The position numbers and the translations under genes are program-made. A model generated the notes under the pieces. It was not told where the DNA came from. It worked only from the letters and a program-made list of their open reading frames with translations, and ran no database searches. This document shows positions 11,640-23,900 of a stretch of 64,000 nt of DNA, in pieces. The DNA is from Asterias rubens (Eukaryota; Echinodermata; Asteroidea; Forcipulatida; Asteriidae): contig NC_047065.1 of assembly GCF_902459465.1 (NCBI RefSeq), forward strand, positions 10,712,170 through 10,776,169. The letters run 5' to 3'. The stretch's first letter is position 1; each line of letters begins with the position of its first letter.

Positions 11640-12640
11640 AGTACTCATTTAACGAGTTTGTTTAATTACAAGGGTCATGACAATGTCATAGAGTAATCAT
11701 TAACGAGGTTATTTAATTACAAAGGTCATGACAATGTCATAGAGTCCTCATTAACGAGGTGATTTAATTACAAAGGTCAAGACAATGTCATAGAGTACTC
11801 ATTAACGAGGTGAATTAATTACAAAGGTCATGAAAATGTCAGAGTACTCATTAACGAGGTCATTTCAATTATAAAGGTCATGACAATGTCAGAGTACTCA
11901 TTAATGAGGTGTTTTAATTACAAAGGTCTTGACATTGTCTTAGCTGTATAGAGTACTCATTAATAGGTTAATATAATTATAAAGGTCATGACATTGTCTT
12001 AGCTGTATAGAGTACTCATTAACAAGGTTTTATAATTACAAAGGTCATGACATTGTCTTAGCTGTATAGAGTACTCATTAACAAGGTTTTATTATTACAA
12101 AGGTCATGACATTGTCTTAGCTGTAAAGAGTACTCATTAACAAGGTTTTATAATTACAAAGGTCAAGACATTGTCTTAGCTGTATAGAGTACTCATTAAC
12201 AAGGTTTTATAATAACAAAGGTCATGACATTGTCTTAGCTGTATAGAGTACTCATTAACAAGGTTTTATAATTACAAAGGTCATGACATTGTCTTAGCTG
12301 TATATATTACTCATTAACAAGGTTTTATAATTACAAAGGTCATGACATTGTCTTAGCTGTATAGAGTACTCATTAACAAGGTTTTATAATTACAAAGGTC
12401 ATGACATTGTCTTAGCTGTATAGAGTACTCATTAACAAGGTTTTATAATTACAAAGGTCATGACATTGTCGTAGCTGTATAGAGTTCTCATTAACAAGGT
12501 TTTATAAATACAAGGCCATGACATTGTCTTAGCTGTATAGAGTACTCATTAACAAGGTTTTATAATTACAAAGGTCATGCCATGGTCTTAGTTGTATAGA
12601 GTACTCATGAACAAGGTTTTATAATATAATAATAACATAA
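11640..12640. repeat. 54-59-bp minisatellite
   Basis: About 17 tandem units. The distal units are 59 bp (AAGGTTTTATAATTACAAAG ... GTCATGACATTGTCTTAGCT ... GAGTACTCATTAAC); the proximal units (before ~11930) lack the TCTTAGCTGTA piece and have GACAATGTCATAGAG instead. The sequence therefore changes gradually along the array. The same array reappears right after the assembly gap (43465-43830). Confidence 0.95.
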
Positions 12641-12666
12641 ATAATAATAATAATAAATAATAATCA
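12640..12666. repeat. (AAT)n-like simple repeat
   Basis: Impure AATAAT run at the end of the 59-bp minisatellite, also present in copy B (43828-43866). Confidence 0.8.
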
Positions 12667-13065
12667 GAGAGGGGTAACATTACAAAGAAGCAATTGTTGT
12701 AATGGTTACACACTCAGATGTATTACGATCCCTTTTGTGGGGTGGGAGATGACAACCTTCACGTGGTCCACCCTGTTGTTAACTAATTGTCATCAAACAA
12801 TACAGCTGTATATACGTATGTATATATAGCTCTATGCATCTAACCAATCTACCCCATCAGGTAAGATGGAATTTGACTCGATGAACTTTCCAGAATGTTC
12901 ATGATCAGTCCATGAACATGCCTTAAACATGTTCATAACATGTTCATTAGAGCAGTTCATGAACCAAGTTCAAGAACTGTTTATCTGTTCAATTGATGGA
13001 CATTTGATAGGGGAACAAAAGGGAAGCGACGAGTTCTTTATTGGCCGTTTAAAACCAGCAGGGTC

Positions 13066-13120
13066 GTTGCCAGGTGATAAAGGCCCGAGCAGAAGGCGAG
13101 GGCCTTTATCGCACGGCAAC
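13066..13120. repeat. Strong hairpin (inverted repeat) in copy A
   Basis: The left arm GTTGCCAGGTGATAAAGGCC and the right arm GGCCTTTATCGCACGGCAAC are complementary over about 20 bp with few mismatches, around a ~14-nt loop. It accounts for the 78-aa frame at 12929-13165, which crosses the arms. The same hairpin is at 44269-44323 in copy B. Confidence 0.85.
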
Positions 13121-13328
13121 ATACATTTAAAAACAAGTCACTACTCTTTTATTCCCATTCATTAATGCCCTTTTGTTAAAAAGCGCGCTTAGAAATAGAT
13201 ATTCGCGCGCGCTTAGAAATAGATTACGCCCTGTTACTAAAAGCTATGAATTGCGTGTTCGGCATGAGTATATTGGCATAATGTAAGCCTGACACGCGGA
13301 AGCCAGCCGGATATAAACAGTTCCAGCT

Positions 13329-13890
13329 GGGTCGAATTTCATGGCTCTGCTTACCGTAAGCAAAAAAATCAGCGCTTACGGAAGCAGGAAATTTTGTGTC
13401 TATGGCAAGCGTATTTCACGGGTTAGCGGCGAATTTTGTCTTTTGCGCGTGCCTACTCCACATTTCTAGGCATTCTACACTTAAAAGGCTAGCTCAGAAA
13501 GCCGGTTATAAACAGCTCCAGCTGGGCCCAATTTCATGGCACTGCTTACCGTAAGCAGAGAATCAGCGCTTACGGAAGCCGGGAATTCTGTGTATACGAC
13601 AAGCGTATTTCATGGGTTAGCGGCGAATTTTGGCTTTTGCGCGTGCCTACTCCACGTTTCTAGGCATTCTACGCTTAAAAGGCTAGCACAGAAAGCCGGT
13701 TATAAACAGCTCCAGCTGGGCCCAATTTCATGGCACTGCTTACCGTAAGCAGAGAATCAGCGCTTACGGAAGCCGGGAATTCTGTGTATAGGGCAAGCGT
13801 ATTTCATGGGTTAGCGGCGAATTTTGGCTTTTGCGTGCGTACTCCACGTTTCTAGGCAATCTACGCTTAAAAGCCTAGCTAGTAAAACTT
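13329..13890. repeat. MITE-derived ~194-bp satellite, 3 units (copy A)
   Basis: Units start at GGGTCGAATTTCATGGC or GGGCCCAATTTCATGGC near 13329, 13524 and 13718 (period 194-195). Each contains CTGCTTACCGTAAGCAGAGA and CCGGTTATAAACAGCTCCAG. The leading GGGCCCAATTTCAT plus GCTTACGG text is the terminus of a MITE family also seen singly at 39683-39961 and 24978-25157. The 70-aa frame at 13536-13748 is produced by the repeat. Confidence 0.85.
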
Positions 13891-13899
13891 CATGAATTT

Positions 13900-14740
13900 T
13901 CAGTAAAACTTCCGTCTAAGCTTTCTTTGCCGTTTATGAACATTAATGAATGATCATAACTCAACTGTGTATCAGCTCCCTGGCATATTATGTTATTTTT
14001 AGTATCCGTATGTCACTGCTAGTAATGCTCATTAACATAATTGTCAATCACTTTACTTTGAAGTGTTTTCTTTTGCCATTGGGTCTAATAAAGCTATAGT
14101 AAGTTTTAAAATGTTCAATTTATGTTGCCAGGTTTTTATTCATTCAAACTTACATTTATCTTCATGAAATCAAGTACAAACAATTGTTTTTTTAAAGGAT
14201 AACCAATAAACAAAGCTATTTATTGAGGCAGAGAAAAATAGAGTTTAACATTCAGTGTACAAGTATGGCTTTTTAGTAAAATAAATGCATTGGTCATGTG
14301 AAACAGGAAACAACTGTGTGATGTTGACTGATCATTGTAAAAAAAATAAAAAATAGAAATACCCCGCCCTGTAAAACAACCGTGCATTGTTTTGTCAAAA
14401 ATGTCAATCGAAAAGGTGCCTGTGTGAATTATGATTTGTTAACCTATAAAAAATCCGGAAAAAACCGTAAGTTCTTTGGTTTGTATCCCACTCCAGTGAA
14501 TTTGTCTTTGTTCACCCCAAAATCATTTACAATTTGCCCAGTCAGTAATTTCCCTTGATATGATTTGAAACTTTGCACGGTGGAAGTTTTATTAAAGAGA
14601 TAGTACACAGTAAAACATCTGTTTTGAGAAGTGTTTGTTTTAAAGACCGTTGGTTAACGACTCTTTGTTCCAGAACTTCAAACCTGTAGAATTAATCTGC
14701 AAAAAAATCATTTCAAAAAGTGATTGCGTTTTTAAAAACC
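13900..14740. other. No gene recognised
   Basis: AT-rich sequence, continuous with copy B (45480-46330). It holds short A runs and no convincing exon, repeat or RNA gene. Confidence 0.5.
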
Positions 14741-14754
14741 TGTGTCATTTGTCT

Positions 14755-15960
14755 CAACATGGGAAGAATTGTCCCTATATATAGGAATACAAGCTGGAAA
14801 GCATTACCGCTGTAACGATTCTTATGTTCAGTTTGTGAGTGGGGTTCAAAACTGTTGCCCCTTTTTCATCCCCATATGTACAAAAAAGGTGAAATGTTTC
14901 TCAAAATGCAATTATCTAAAGCTGTGTACTAAGCTTCACCGCAGTTATAAGTTTTTACTGACCCATTATTTGAAAGTTGAATATTATCTATAGGAATACA
15001 ATCTAGGAGGCATTTTTTTTATAAAGGCACTGTTCACGTTTGGTAATTGTCAAAGCCCAGTATTATCACTTGGTGTATCCCATCATAAGCATAAAATAAC
15101 AAGCCTTTGAAAATTTGGGCTCAATTGGTCATCGAAGTTGCGAGAAAACGGTGAAGAAAAAACACCCTTGTTGAACGATTTTGTGTGCTTTCAGATGGGA
15201 ATAAAATACTTCTAGCTAGAAGTCTTTTAATATTTTAGTTAGAAATTACCCCTTTCTCAAAAACTACGTTACTTCAGAGGGAGTCGTTTCCCACAATGTT
15301 TTATATCAACAACAGCTCTCCAATGCTCGTTACCAAGTCAGTTTTTAAGTTAATTGTTTTGAGTAACTACCAAACGTGTACCTTCCATTTAACGCTTCTC
15401 ATTTTAATTTTTTGGGAGAATAAAAAATAGGAAGGATAATCCATACAGGAATATAATCTGAGAAGCATTACCGCGGTAATGCGTGTTATGATGGGGGGGG
15501 GGGGGGGGGGGTCAAGCGTTTGTACCAGGAAGCGAAGTATAATTTGTTTCTTCTAAAATTTGCTATCTAATAAACTATCCAACTGCTGTAGGTCCTACTC
15601 CTCACCGCATGTATAAAGTTTTATGGCATTCCAGAGTTCAATATGGTCCAACTGTAAAGTAATTAGTCAAAATAGGATACAATAGGTATACAATCTGAGA
15701 AGCGTTACTGCGGTAATGCTTTTATACTCAATTTGGGGGTAATTAAAAGTGGTACCCCGTTTTCCATACTCTGTCGTGTGTACTTCTCAAACGATGCAAT
15801 GTAGTTCCAAAGCTGTTGTACTTCTTACCACTTAAATTGTTTTGACATTAGATTTTCAGAGTTTCATTGTCACAATAGGAAGAATAGTTCATATAGAAAC
15901 ACAATCTGAGAAGCATTACCGCAGTGACGCTTCTTACATTAAATTTTGGGGTGGCCAGTT
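14755..15960. repeat. Degenerate dispersed modules with a perfect palindrome (copy A)
   Basis: A module GGAATACAATCTGAGAAGCA followed by TTACCGCGGTAATGCTT recurs near 14785, 14992, 15450, 15690 and 15897, interleaved with one MITE and a poly-G run at 15494-15512. At 15465-15482 it forms the perfect 18-bp palindrome GCATTACCGCGGTAATGC; the other copies are decayed. The counterparts in copy B lie at 46345-47550. Confidence 0.6.
15022..15393. mobile_element. TTAA-type palindromic MITE (family 1)
   Basis: Begins AAAGGCACTGTTCACGTTTG and ends CAAACGTGTACCTTCCATTT, with the family-typical interior (CTTGGTGTATCCCATC, GTTGCGAGAAAACG, AACAGCTCTCC). About 370 bp and non-coding. Confidence 0.8.
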
Positions 15961-15964
15961 TCTG

Positions 15965-16349
15965 TTAAAGCCATTGGACACTATTGGTAATTGTCAAAGA
16001 CCAGTGTTCCCACTTGCTGTATCTCAACATATGCATATAATAACAAACCTGTGAAAATTTGACCTCGATTGGTCGTCGGAGTTGCGAGATGACTATGAAA
16101 GATAAAAATACCTTTGTTACACAAAGTTGTGTGCTTTCAGATGCTTGATTTCGGGACCTCAAATTCTAAACTTGAGGTCTCGAAATCAAATTCGTTGAAA
16201 ATTACTTCTTTCTCGAAAACTACCCACTTCAGAGAGAGCCGTTTCTCACAATGTTTTATACTACGAACCTCTCCCCATTACTCATTACCAAGTAAGGTTT
16301 TATGCTAATAATTGTATTGAGTAATTACCAATAGTGTCCACTGCCTTTA
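15965..16349. mobile_element. TTAA-type palindromic MITE (family 1)
   Basis: Starts TTAAAGCCATTGGACACTAT and ends ATAGTGTCCACTGCCTTTAA, giving ~25-bp inverted ends flanked by TTAA. It has an internal inverted pair GATTTCGGGACCTC / GAGGTCTCGAAATC. Overlapping 64-65-aa frames on both strands are artefacts of the palindrome. Confidence 0.85.
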
Positions 16350-16701
16350 AGCTATTTTTCTGTGCTTAGCAAGTTTTTGTGCTTCCAGGCATGAATGAAA
16401 TTAGTCCTACGTTCCAGTCTATTTCCTGGCAGGCAATACATTCCACTGCTCATATTATGAACAATGCTGTATAGTAACGACCAAATAAATAGAAGGCTGG
16501 ATTTCTGCACAAAAATATTGGAAAAAGTCATACAAATTGAACTTTGATAGCGCCCTCTATTGACAGGCTAATTTCATTATGATTCAAATTATATCGCCAA
16601 TTGTTCTTCATCAATGTTCTCCAATAATTTCACGAAATCTCCTTAAAAATCACAGATTATTTTTCATCCATCAACCAGTTAATTCTCGCCCGTGCGTGCA
16701 G

Positions 16702-16709
16702 TATAAAAG
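16702..16709 (+). promoter_or_regulatory. TATA box, coiled-coil gene copy A
   Basis: TATAAAAG in a GC-richer context (CGTGCGTGCAGTATAAAAGT), about 450 bp upstream of the proposed start codon at 17159. The same box is kept in copy B (48287-48294). The transcription start is inferred, not shown. Confidence 0.45.
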
Positions 16710-17158
16710 TGAGTAGGACTTTTCTTATTTTGTTATTTCTAAAGATGGGATATTGGTATAAGTATGGGGCTCGTGATCAGTGATGATCAATCATTGATGG
16801 ATGGTCTGCTGCGTGCATAGGAAAGTTTGTTATTTACCAGTTACAATATGGTAGTGTTTTACCGTAGTTACAGAAGTTCCGGAGTACTCAATCATCAAAG
16901 TTGTTGATTATTAAGGTTACTAGTGCTGTATTTCTTCTCTTTGGGCCTAATAATAATCCAGTTGATCTCATTGTTTTGTGTACATGCTGTATTGCCTATA
17001 AAAAAATAATATTAATAATTGACACTATAGGCCTAGATGTCCTATGTGTTTCGTTGTCTAAGGATCTGTGATGTGTGCTTTGTTTACCCACGCCTGCTTC
17101 TTCTATTCTGTGGAAGAGGTAAAGACATCATCAGTGGTAAAACTCGTTCATTTCAAAA

Positions 17159-20100
17159 ATGGATGAAGGTAAGTGAAGAATTAACAACTTCTTCCCAATT
17201 TTCTCATTTGCTTTCACCGTTTTTGTTTACAGTACAGTACTCTTGATGTTGGAACCGTAATACTTACCTTCATTGGTGATGATCAGTGTTGTAGCCACGG
17301 TGGGCGACGGTGGGCGACGGTGGGCAGGCCTGCCCAGTACTGACAATTTCCGCCCGGCACTGTAGCTGAAAAACAGACTGCCAATACCACAAATAGTTCC
17401 AATGGTAGGTGTTGTATTGCATAATGGTCATCAGCCAGTGAGGCAGTTGAACATCTTCTGTGATTAATTTCTGGACAGAAGTTTTATTGGGCTGTTAAGT
17501 TTGTACAATGATGCATTAAAGCAAAATGAGTTGTCTGTCGACCCTTGTAATTTTTTATTTAATTTTTGGATATCTGAAAAAGCAAAAGCTATACTCTGCT
17601 ACTTTGAAAACTCTAGGTTTATACAGCCTTTTGTTCAAAATTTATGAAAGGAGATAATACCCAGAGATCTGAGCAACTGAAAAAGGTTGAAAGCCCTTTC
17701 TGGTTAAAAACCCTTTACATCCACAATGCACATGTATCAACCGCTAGACAAATTGCTTAGGCCTGCAGACATCCCGCTCCTCCGCCCCTTTGACTTAATA
17801 TCGGAGGAACCACCTGCAACCAAGTGGAAATGACCAAAAACACTTTTCCAAAAACAAAGTGTCACCCGCCAGACAAATGTTTTGCTGCATTTGGCCTGGC
17901 AGACGCTCTGCTCCCCCCCCCCCAACTTTGTATAGGGAATGGTGTTATTGGTCATTTCAACTTGGTTTATGTGGCTCCTCCGATGTTTAACCCGGGGGTT
18001 GGGAGGGGAGGTCGAGTCTGGCAGGCCCAATGCAGCAAAACCCTTTTCTGGCGGCTGATACTGGTTTGGGGAATAGTGTCATTGGTCATTTCAACCAGGC
18101 CCAATGCAGCAAAACCCTTTTCTGGCGGCTGATACTGGTTTGGGGAATAGTGTCATTGGTCATTTCAACTTTGTTTGAGGTGGTTCCTCCTCTGTTTACT
18201 TAAGTAGGGGGGGGGGGTGTCTGGCGGGCCCAATGCAGCAAAACTTCTGTCAGGCAGCTGAATACTGGTATTAAGAATAGTGTTAATCGTCCTAATTCTC
18301 TATGGTCATTTCAACTGCGTTTCAGGCTGTTCCTCTGATGTTTAACCCGGGGGGGGGGGGGGGGGGGGGGGCGGGTATGTGTCTGGCGGGCCCATGGATG
18401 CAGCAAAACTTTTGTCAGGCGGCTGATACTGGTATTGGGAATAGTGTCATCATTTGTCATTTCAACTTGGTTTACAAGGGGGTCTGATGTTTAACGTGGG
18501 GGGGGGGGGGTCTGGCAGGCTTAATGCAGCAAAACTTTTGTCTGGTGGCTGATACTGGTATTGGGAATAGTGTCATCATTGGTCATTTCAACTTGGTTTT
18601 AGGTGGTTCCTCAGATGTTTAACCCAGGAGGGAGGGGGGGGGGGGTGTCTGGCGGGCCCAATTCAGCAAATCTCAAGTCTGGCGGCTGATACTGGTATAA
18701 ATTATAGTGTTATTGGTCCTTTCTCTATCTGGTCATTTCAACTGCGGTTCCTCTGTTGTTTAACCCAGGGGGAGGGGGGGGGGGGTTTAGGCCAATGCTG
18801 CGAAATTATTGTACTACTACAGCATACTTGTTGTTATTAAATTATGGGCTCTTACGTTTTAAAAGAATACCAGGTCGACGTGTGGGGCCAGGGCCGGAGC
18901 TCCAGAAAGGGGGACTTTTTTTTTACGAATTATGTATTTCAAGAGGCGGTATCACTGAGTTTGGATTGAATTTTTGGTGCGTCTTCATAAACCCTTGGAG
19001 TATCAAGAAGACGATAGGCCTACCCATGCCGGATTAACATGAGTTGAGATTTGTGAGTTTGGTGTTATTTACCGAGCTTTGTTTGTTTTGATTGACTGTT
19101 TGCAGGGAAGAGGTTGAATCAAGGAAGAGGCTGAGTGAGAAGAATTCAGAGGACTTGAAGCATATGGATAAAAGACGAAGAGACAACCAGGTTATTACAG
19201 TTTGGAGAAATCTTTCCATAAAGCTTTGTCCTTTTTCTTGAAACTGTACTTAATTTTGGTCCAATTCCAATCCATCAAGTAATTTATTTATTTGTTTATT
19301 TATTTATTCACTTAGGCTCTAAAAACTTCAAAACACACAGCAACAATAAGTAGAAAAATGTGTAATTTTTACATTATTAGTAAAATAATTAGAGACATAT
19401 CAACAAAAAGCAAGCAGAAGCCTATAGGGATTGCCCAATAGGGAACAAAATCACTATCCAGTTCTTGAATTGGTCTTAACGTTTTGACTAGCTTGCTCTA
19501 GTCATCATCAAGAGACTGACTCCGCAGTAGTGCAGTTAATTATGATCCTATAAAGCTAAAGTAGTTGTCCCAGCCAATTTTCTATACCTTCCGCCCGGGT
19601 ATAGTTACAAAGCAGGACAGTTCTTTTCAGAACAATTCTCCAAAAAATCTGATAATCTACTCTTTGCGGTAGTAGAATAAAGAAAGACAGTTCTCTAAGA
19701 ACAAACTCTACCTGGCAAGTAGAAACACACATGATGTTACCGCAAACCAAATATATATTGATACCTCACCATGCAATGCCTAAATTCTTTTGTACCCTTT
19801 TCACTGATGAAAGAGGTTTCTAAAAAAATAATTGCCTTGTTAGTGATTTCCAATCCATGTTTAGTTTCACCTCACATGTAGGTACTTGTGAAATTTGTGT
19901 GTAATTTTGTTTTCCAAAAGACTTTGATGGGTTAAAACACAAGTGCTTTATTTGTCTTTAAAAAGACAAATAGTTAAGTATTTTCTGCAAATTATTTATT
20001 ATGACCCATCAAAATGAACTAGGCAGTTCTGAGCTTTTAAGGAACTGGTGGTTCTCAAATGTAATACTGTAAAAAATTAACTATGCCTAGTGATCAAATG

Positions 20101-20875
20101 CACACAAAACGTGCAACTACACATGTAGACCATTCAGACTGAATTTCTTCGTTTAACAGCAGCTGATGTAAATTTGTCCGATATTTGTCGTTATTTTAGG
20201 TTGCGTAGAGAACCCTACAGAAGTACTTTCGACGAGCAGTAGCATCTAGACAAACAGTAAGTACAGTCTTTCTTATGATTTTTCTCCTGTAGATGATCAG
20301 CGTATATTAATAGAAACATGGGTCTTTAACCAATAGTTCTTTTCCGAACCAACACTATTCAAAAAGAGACTCACATGGTGTTATCGCAAAATGTTCTTAT
20401 AGTTATAATTCCACCATACAAAGTTTCAAATCCTACTTATGGTGGTGGGCATCAAATAGGTGGGGGTGGGGGGTGTGACAAGGGGAGGGGGGCACAATAT
20501 CAAATGTCCCCCCATCTTTTTGACCACCTTAATCATGAAGCCCAAGTATTGCACTGTGTAAGACCAACCCTGTGTCTCGCCATGGGCATTAATCCTAGGG
20601 GCTAAGGATGACACAACTTTTTAGAAGGATGGGGGACACTATATCAAATGTCCCCCCTAAAAATTGACCAAAGATTGCACCACAGAGCATCTTAAATGCA
20701 GAATTTTCCCGTGCCTATAAGCGGGTTGGACCCTATGCTACCTTTATTGTTTTATGATCATACTTTATGGATTTTATTTTTTGAATGTTTTAATTATTTA
20801 GTTTTTGTGGTTAAAATGTTTTGTTGTTGTAAAGCGCCTGGGAGCATTTTTAATGGATTTGGCGCTATATAAATG

Positions 20876-20973
<98 letters not shown>

Positions 20974-23900
20974 GCTATTTGGCTTCTCACACGAATGCTC
21001 AAACATTATGATTGATGCCATTGACGGGACACAGGGTTTGGTCTTATACAGTGCAATACTTGAGTTTCAAGATAAAGATGGTCATAGACACGGGAAACAT
21101 TTGAGTTTGTGCCCTCCACCCTTCAAAAATGGGGGGTGGGGTGGGGGATAGTCCCTTCCACTGTTTCAATGGGGAGGTGCAATTTTGTCAACGTTTGAGC
21201 ATTAGTGTGAGAAGCCAAACAGCATAGGATCCAGGCCTGCTTAAAGGCAGTGGACACTATTGGTAGTGACTTAAAATAATTATCAGCATAAAACCTCACT
21301 TGGTAACGTGCAATGGGGAGACGTTGATAGTATCAAACATTGTGAGAAAAGGCTCCCTCTGAAGTGATGTAGTTTTCGAGAAAGAATTAATTTTTCACGA
21401 ATTTCATTTCAAGATCTCAGATTTAGAAGTTAAGGTCCCGAAATCAAGCATCTGAAAGCACACTTCTCCGTGTGACGGGTGTTTTTTTGTTTTGTGCATT
21501 AATATCTCGCAACTTCGACGACCAATTGAGCTCAGATTTTCACAGGTTTGTTATTTTAGGCATGTTGAGATACACCAAGTTAGAAGACTGGTCTTTGAAA
21601 ACTACCAATAGTGTTCAGAGTCTTTATTAGGCGAGCGCGGACCCATGCCGTAAAGATTTCACACTCGCATGCTCACTCTTCGAGAGATTTGCCCCCTACA
21701 ACTTGTGTCATGTATGTAGATCCGTACCTGAAGATGCTGTTAACTCAAAAGGTTCTACTGCTGCTTACATTTTAAAGGCTTATGTTCTGTTCCATTCTTT
21801 TTGCCTCTTGTTGGCCTAAAGATTGCACCACAGAGCATCTAGAATGACCCTTGCCGTAAAGGTTTCACACTAGCTTGCTCACTCTTTGACATGAATCTTT
21901 GACAAATTTGTGTCATAGGTCCCCACATGAAGATGCTGTTGACCAAAAAGGTTATACTGCTGCTCACACTCTAAAGGCTATGTTCTGTTCCATTCTTTTT
22001 GCCTCTTATTGGCCTAAGATTGCACCAGGGAACATCTGTAATATAGATCAAACCAAATCCTACTTAAAGCATTTATAATGCAAAGTTTTCCCCAGGCCGG
22101 AAAAAGCTTTGCGTTCGCTTCATAGCATGCTCCATCTTTAATAGGTTTGCCCCACCCAACCCCAACTACAATTCCTTTGATCCACCCTTGATGATGCTGG
22201 TGAGGGTAGGGATGATTTGCCGTCTGAGCACTATATATGCAGAAACAATATGGATACGCAGCTATAATTGAGTTGTTTGTTAGCTAATAACCATGTAAGT
22301 TAAAATAATGGTGCGTCATATGTCATAGCTTGAAACATGCATAAATTCCAACATCTCAGAGGGGGCACATCACCCCTCAGACTGCACCAGAGAGCATCAA
22401 TGGCCTAAAAAAAATCCCGGTGCCCCAAAGCGGGCTCAGACCCCACCCTGAAATGATATGATAAACGTTGCCCCCTTCCCCCCCCCCACATCTTTCAAGT
22501 TGCATTTAAGCTCATGCTAATGGTCACTACAAAGAAAACAATAACAATTATGATCGAATGTTTTCTCATTTTCTCAGGTGCATGAAACTCAAGAGGAGAA
22601 AAGAGCAGAGCTGGAGAATCAAATGAAGGATCTACAGGAAGAGCTGGCAGCAGAGGAAGACTCTGTAAGAGACACTGTTTTTCTTCTTTTTCAAGATTAC
22701 ATGTACATCTCAGCAACACGGTATTAAAGGGTTTGGATACTTTTTGTACAACACAAAACACAATGTCGACAGATTTACATTAAACTATCCGGTTTGAAGA
22801 TAATGATGGTAGAAATCTTCTAAAATATTACTTGCTGAGGTTGTAAGTTTTGAGACATGAGTAAAACACTATCATGAAAGTAATTTTCGTTTCTGCCTCA
22901 GGAAACAAAAGTTTTTTTTAGCATGTTAGACGTATTTACGCTACTCTCCAGAAAAAATTGCTCTTTGATTTTCACTTTTTTTTTCTCAAACACTTGAAAA
23001 CTAGTGAAGTTAAAATTTCTACAGGTAAAGTATATTACATACACCTACATCTTCATTCGCAGTGAGTAGGGATTCATGTCATGGCCAAAAAACTTGATAT
23101 ACAAAAGGTACCAAAACCCTTTCAAGATACAACTTTGCATCTTTGAGGTCGTCATTCCTTTTATCAAGTGTCCCTGAATGAGAATGCATTTTGTTAACTC
23201 AACAAATTCTGGGTTTAATGTTATGAACCCTTACACTGATGTGTAATAAGCACTGTTTTCTGTGAAAGAAAAATATCACATGCAAATCACTTGAGTGGGA
23301 TTTGAACGTATGACCTTTGCATTGCTAAAGCAGATGTCCTACAACTATACCACCGAGCTAGCCCGATGGCTAGAGGCAGCTCAAATCCTGGGTTTGAGAA
23401 ACTGAGTGACCTTTAACCATATTAACATTAAAAAACATTATTGTGCCAGTAGTGAAAATTCTTGTTGTTTCTGTCCAAATTGCTTATTAGAAATGTAAAG
23501 TTATTGTGTAAATGTTTATTTTCCTTTGCAGCACGCAGCAGGGCTGGAGTGGGAGTATGATTCAAACTGCAAGCAGCTTATGAGGGATCTCAATGCCAAT
23601 CAGTCCTCATCTGAGGCACCTGTCATCATTGCCCATGGTAACGGTACCCCAGCCCATCAGGAGAGCCCAGAGTCTGCCGACCAGATCACCAATAGTAACC
23701 TTGAGGTTCAGTGGGTTATCAAGCAAAATCCCAAGGAGAGGTCAGAAGAGACCGGTGAGGTCAACCATATTGAAGACCAGTCCCTCAGACAGCGTCGTTT
23801 TTGTCACAGTGGTGAACTTGGTAATGCGTCACCAAAGTCAGTTGGTTCAGAGCCTCCATCACCAACACGATCAACGGAGGAATCTCCAAGAAGAGATGCT

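Noticed and set aside
12929..13165. 78-aa frame identical in both copies
   Set aside because: Crosses a strong hairpin repeat; identity simply reflects the recent duplication. No start context or domain supports it.
20794..21151. Poly-Ile and poly-Leu frames
   Set aside because: Translation of the (ATT)n tail of the SINE-like insertion.
23290..23364. Functional tRNA gene
   Set aside because: A- and B-box-like motifs are present but the acceptor and anticodon stems do not pair.
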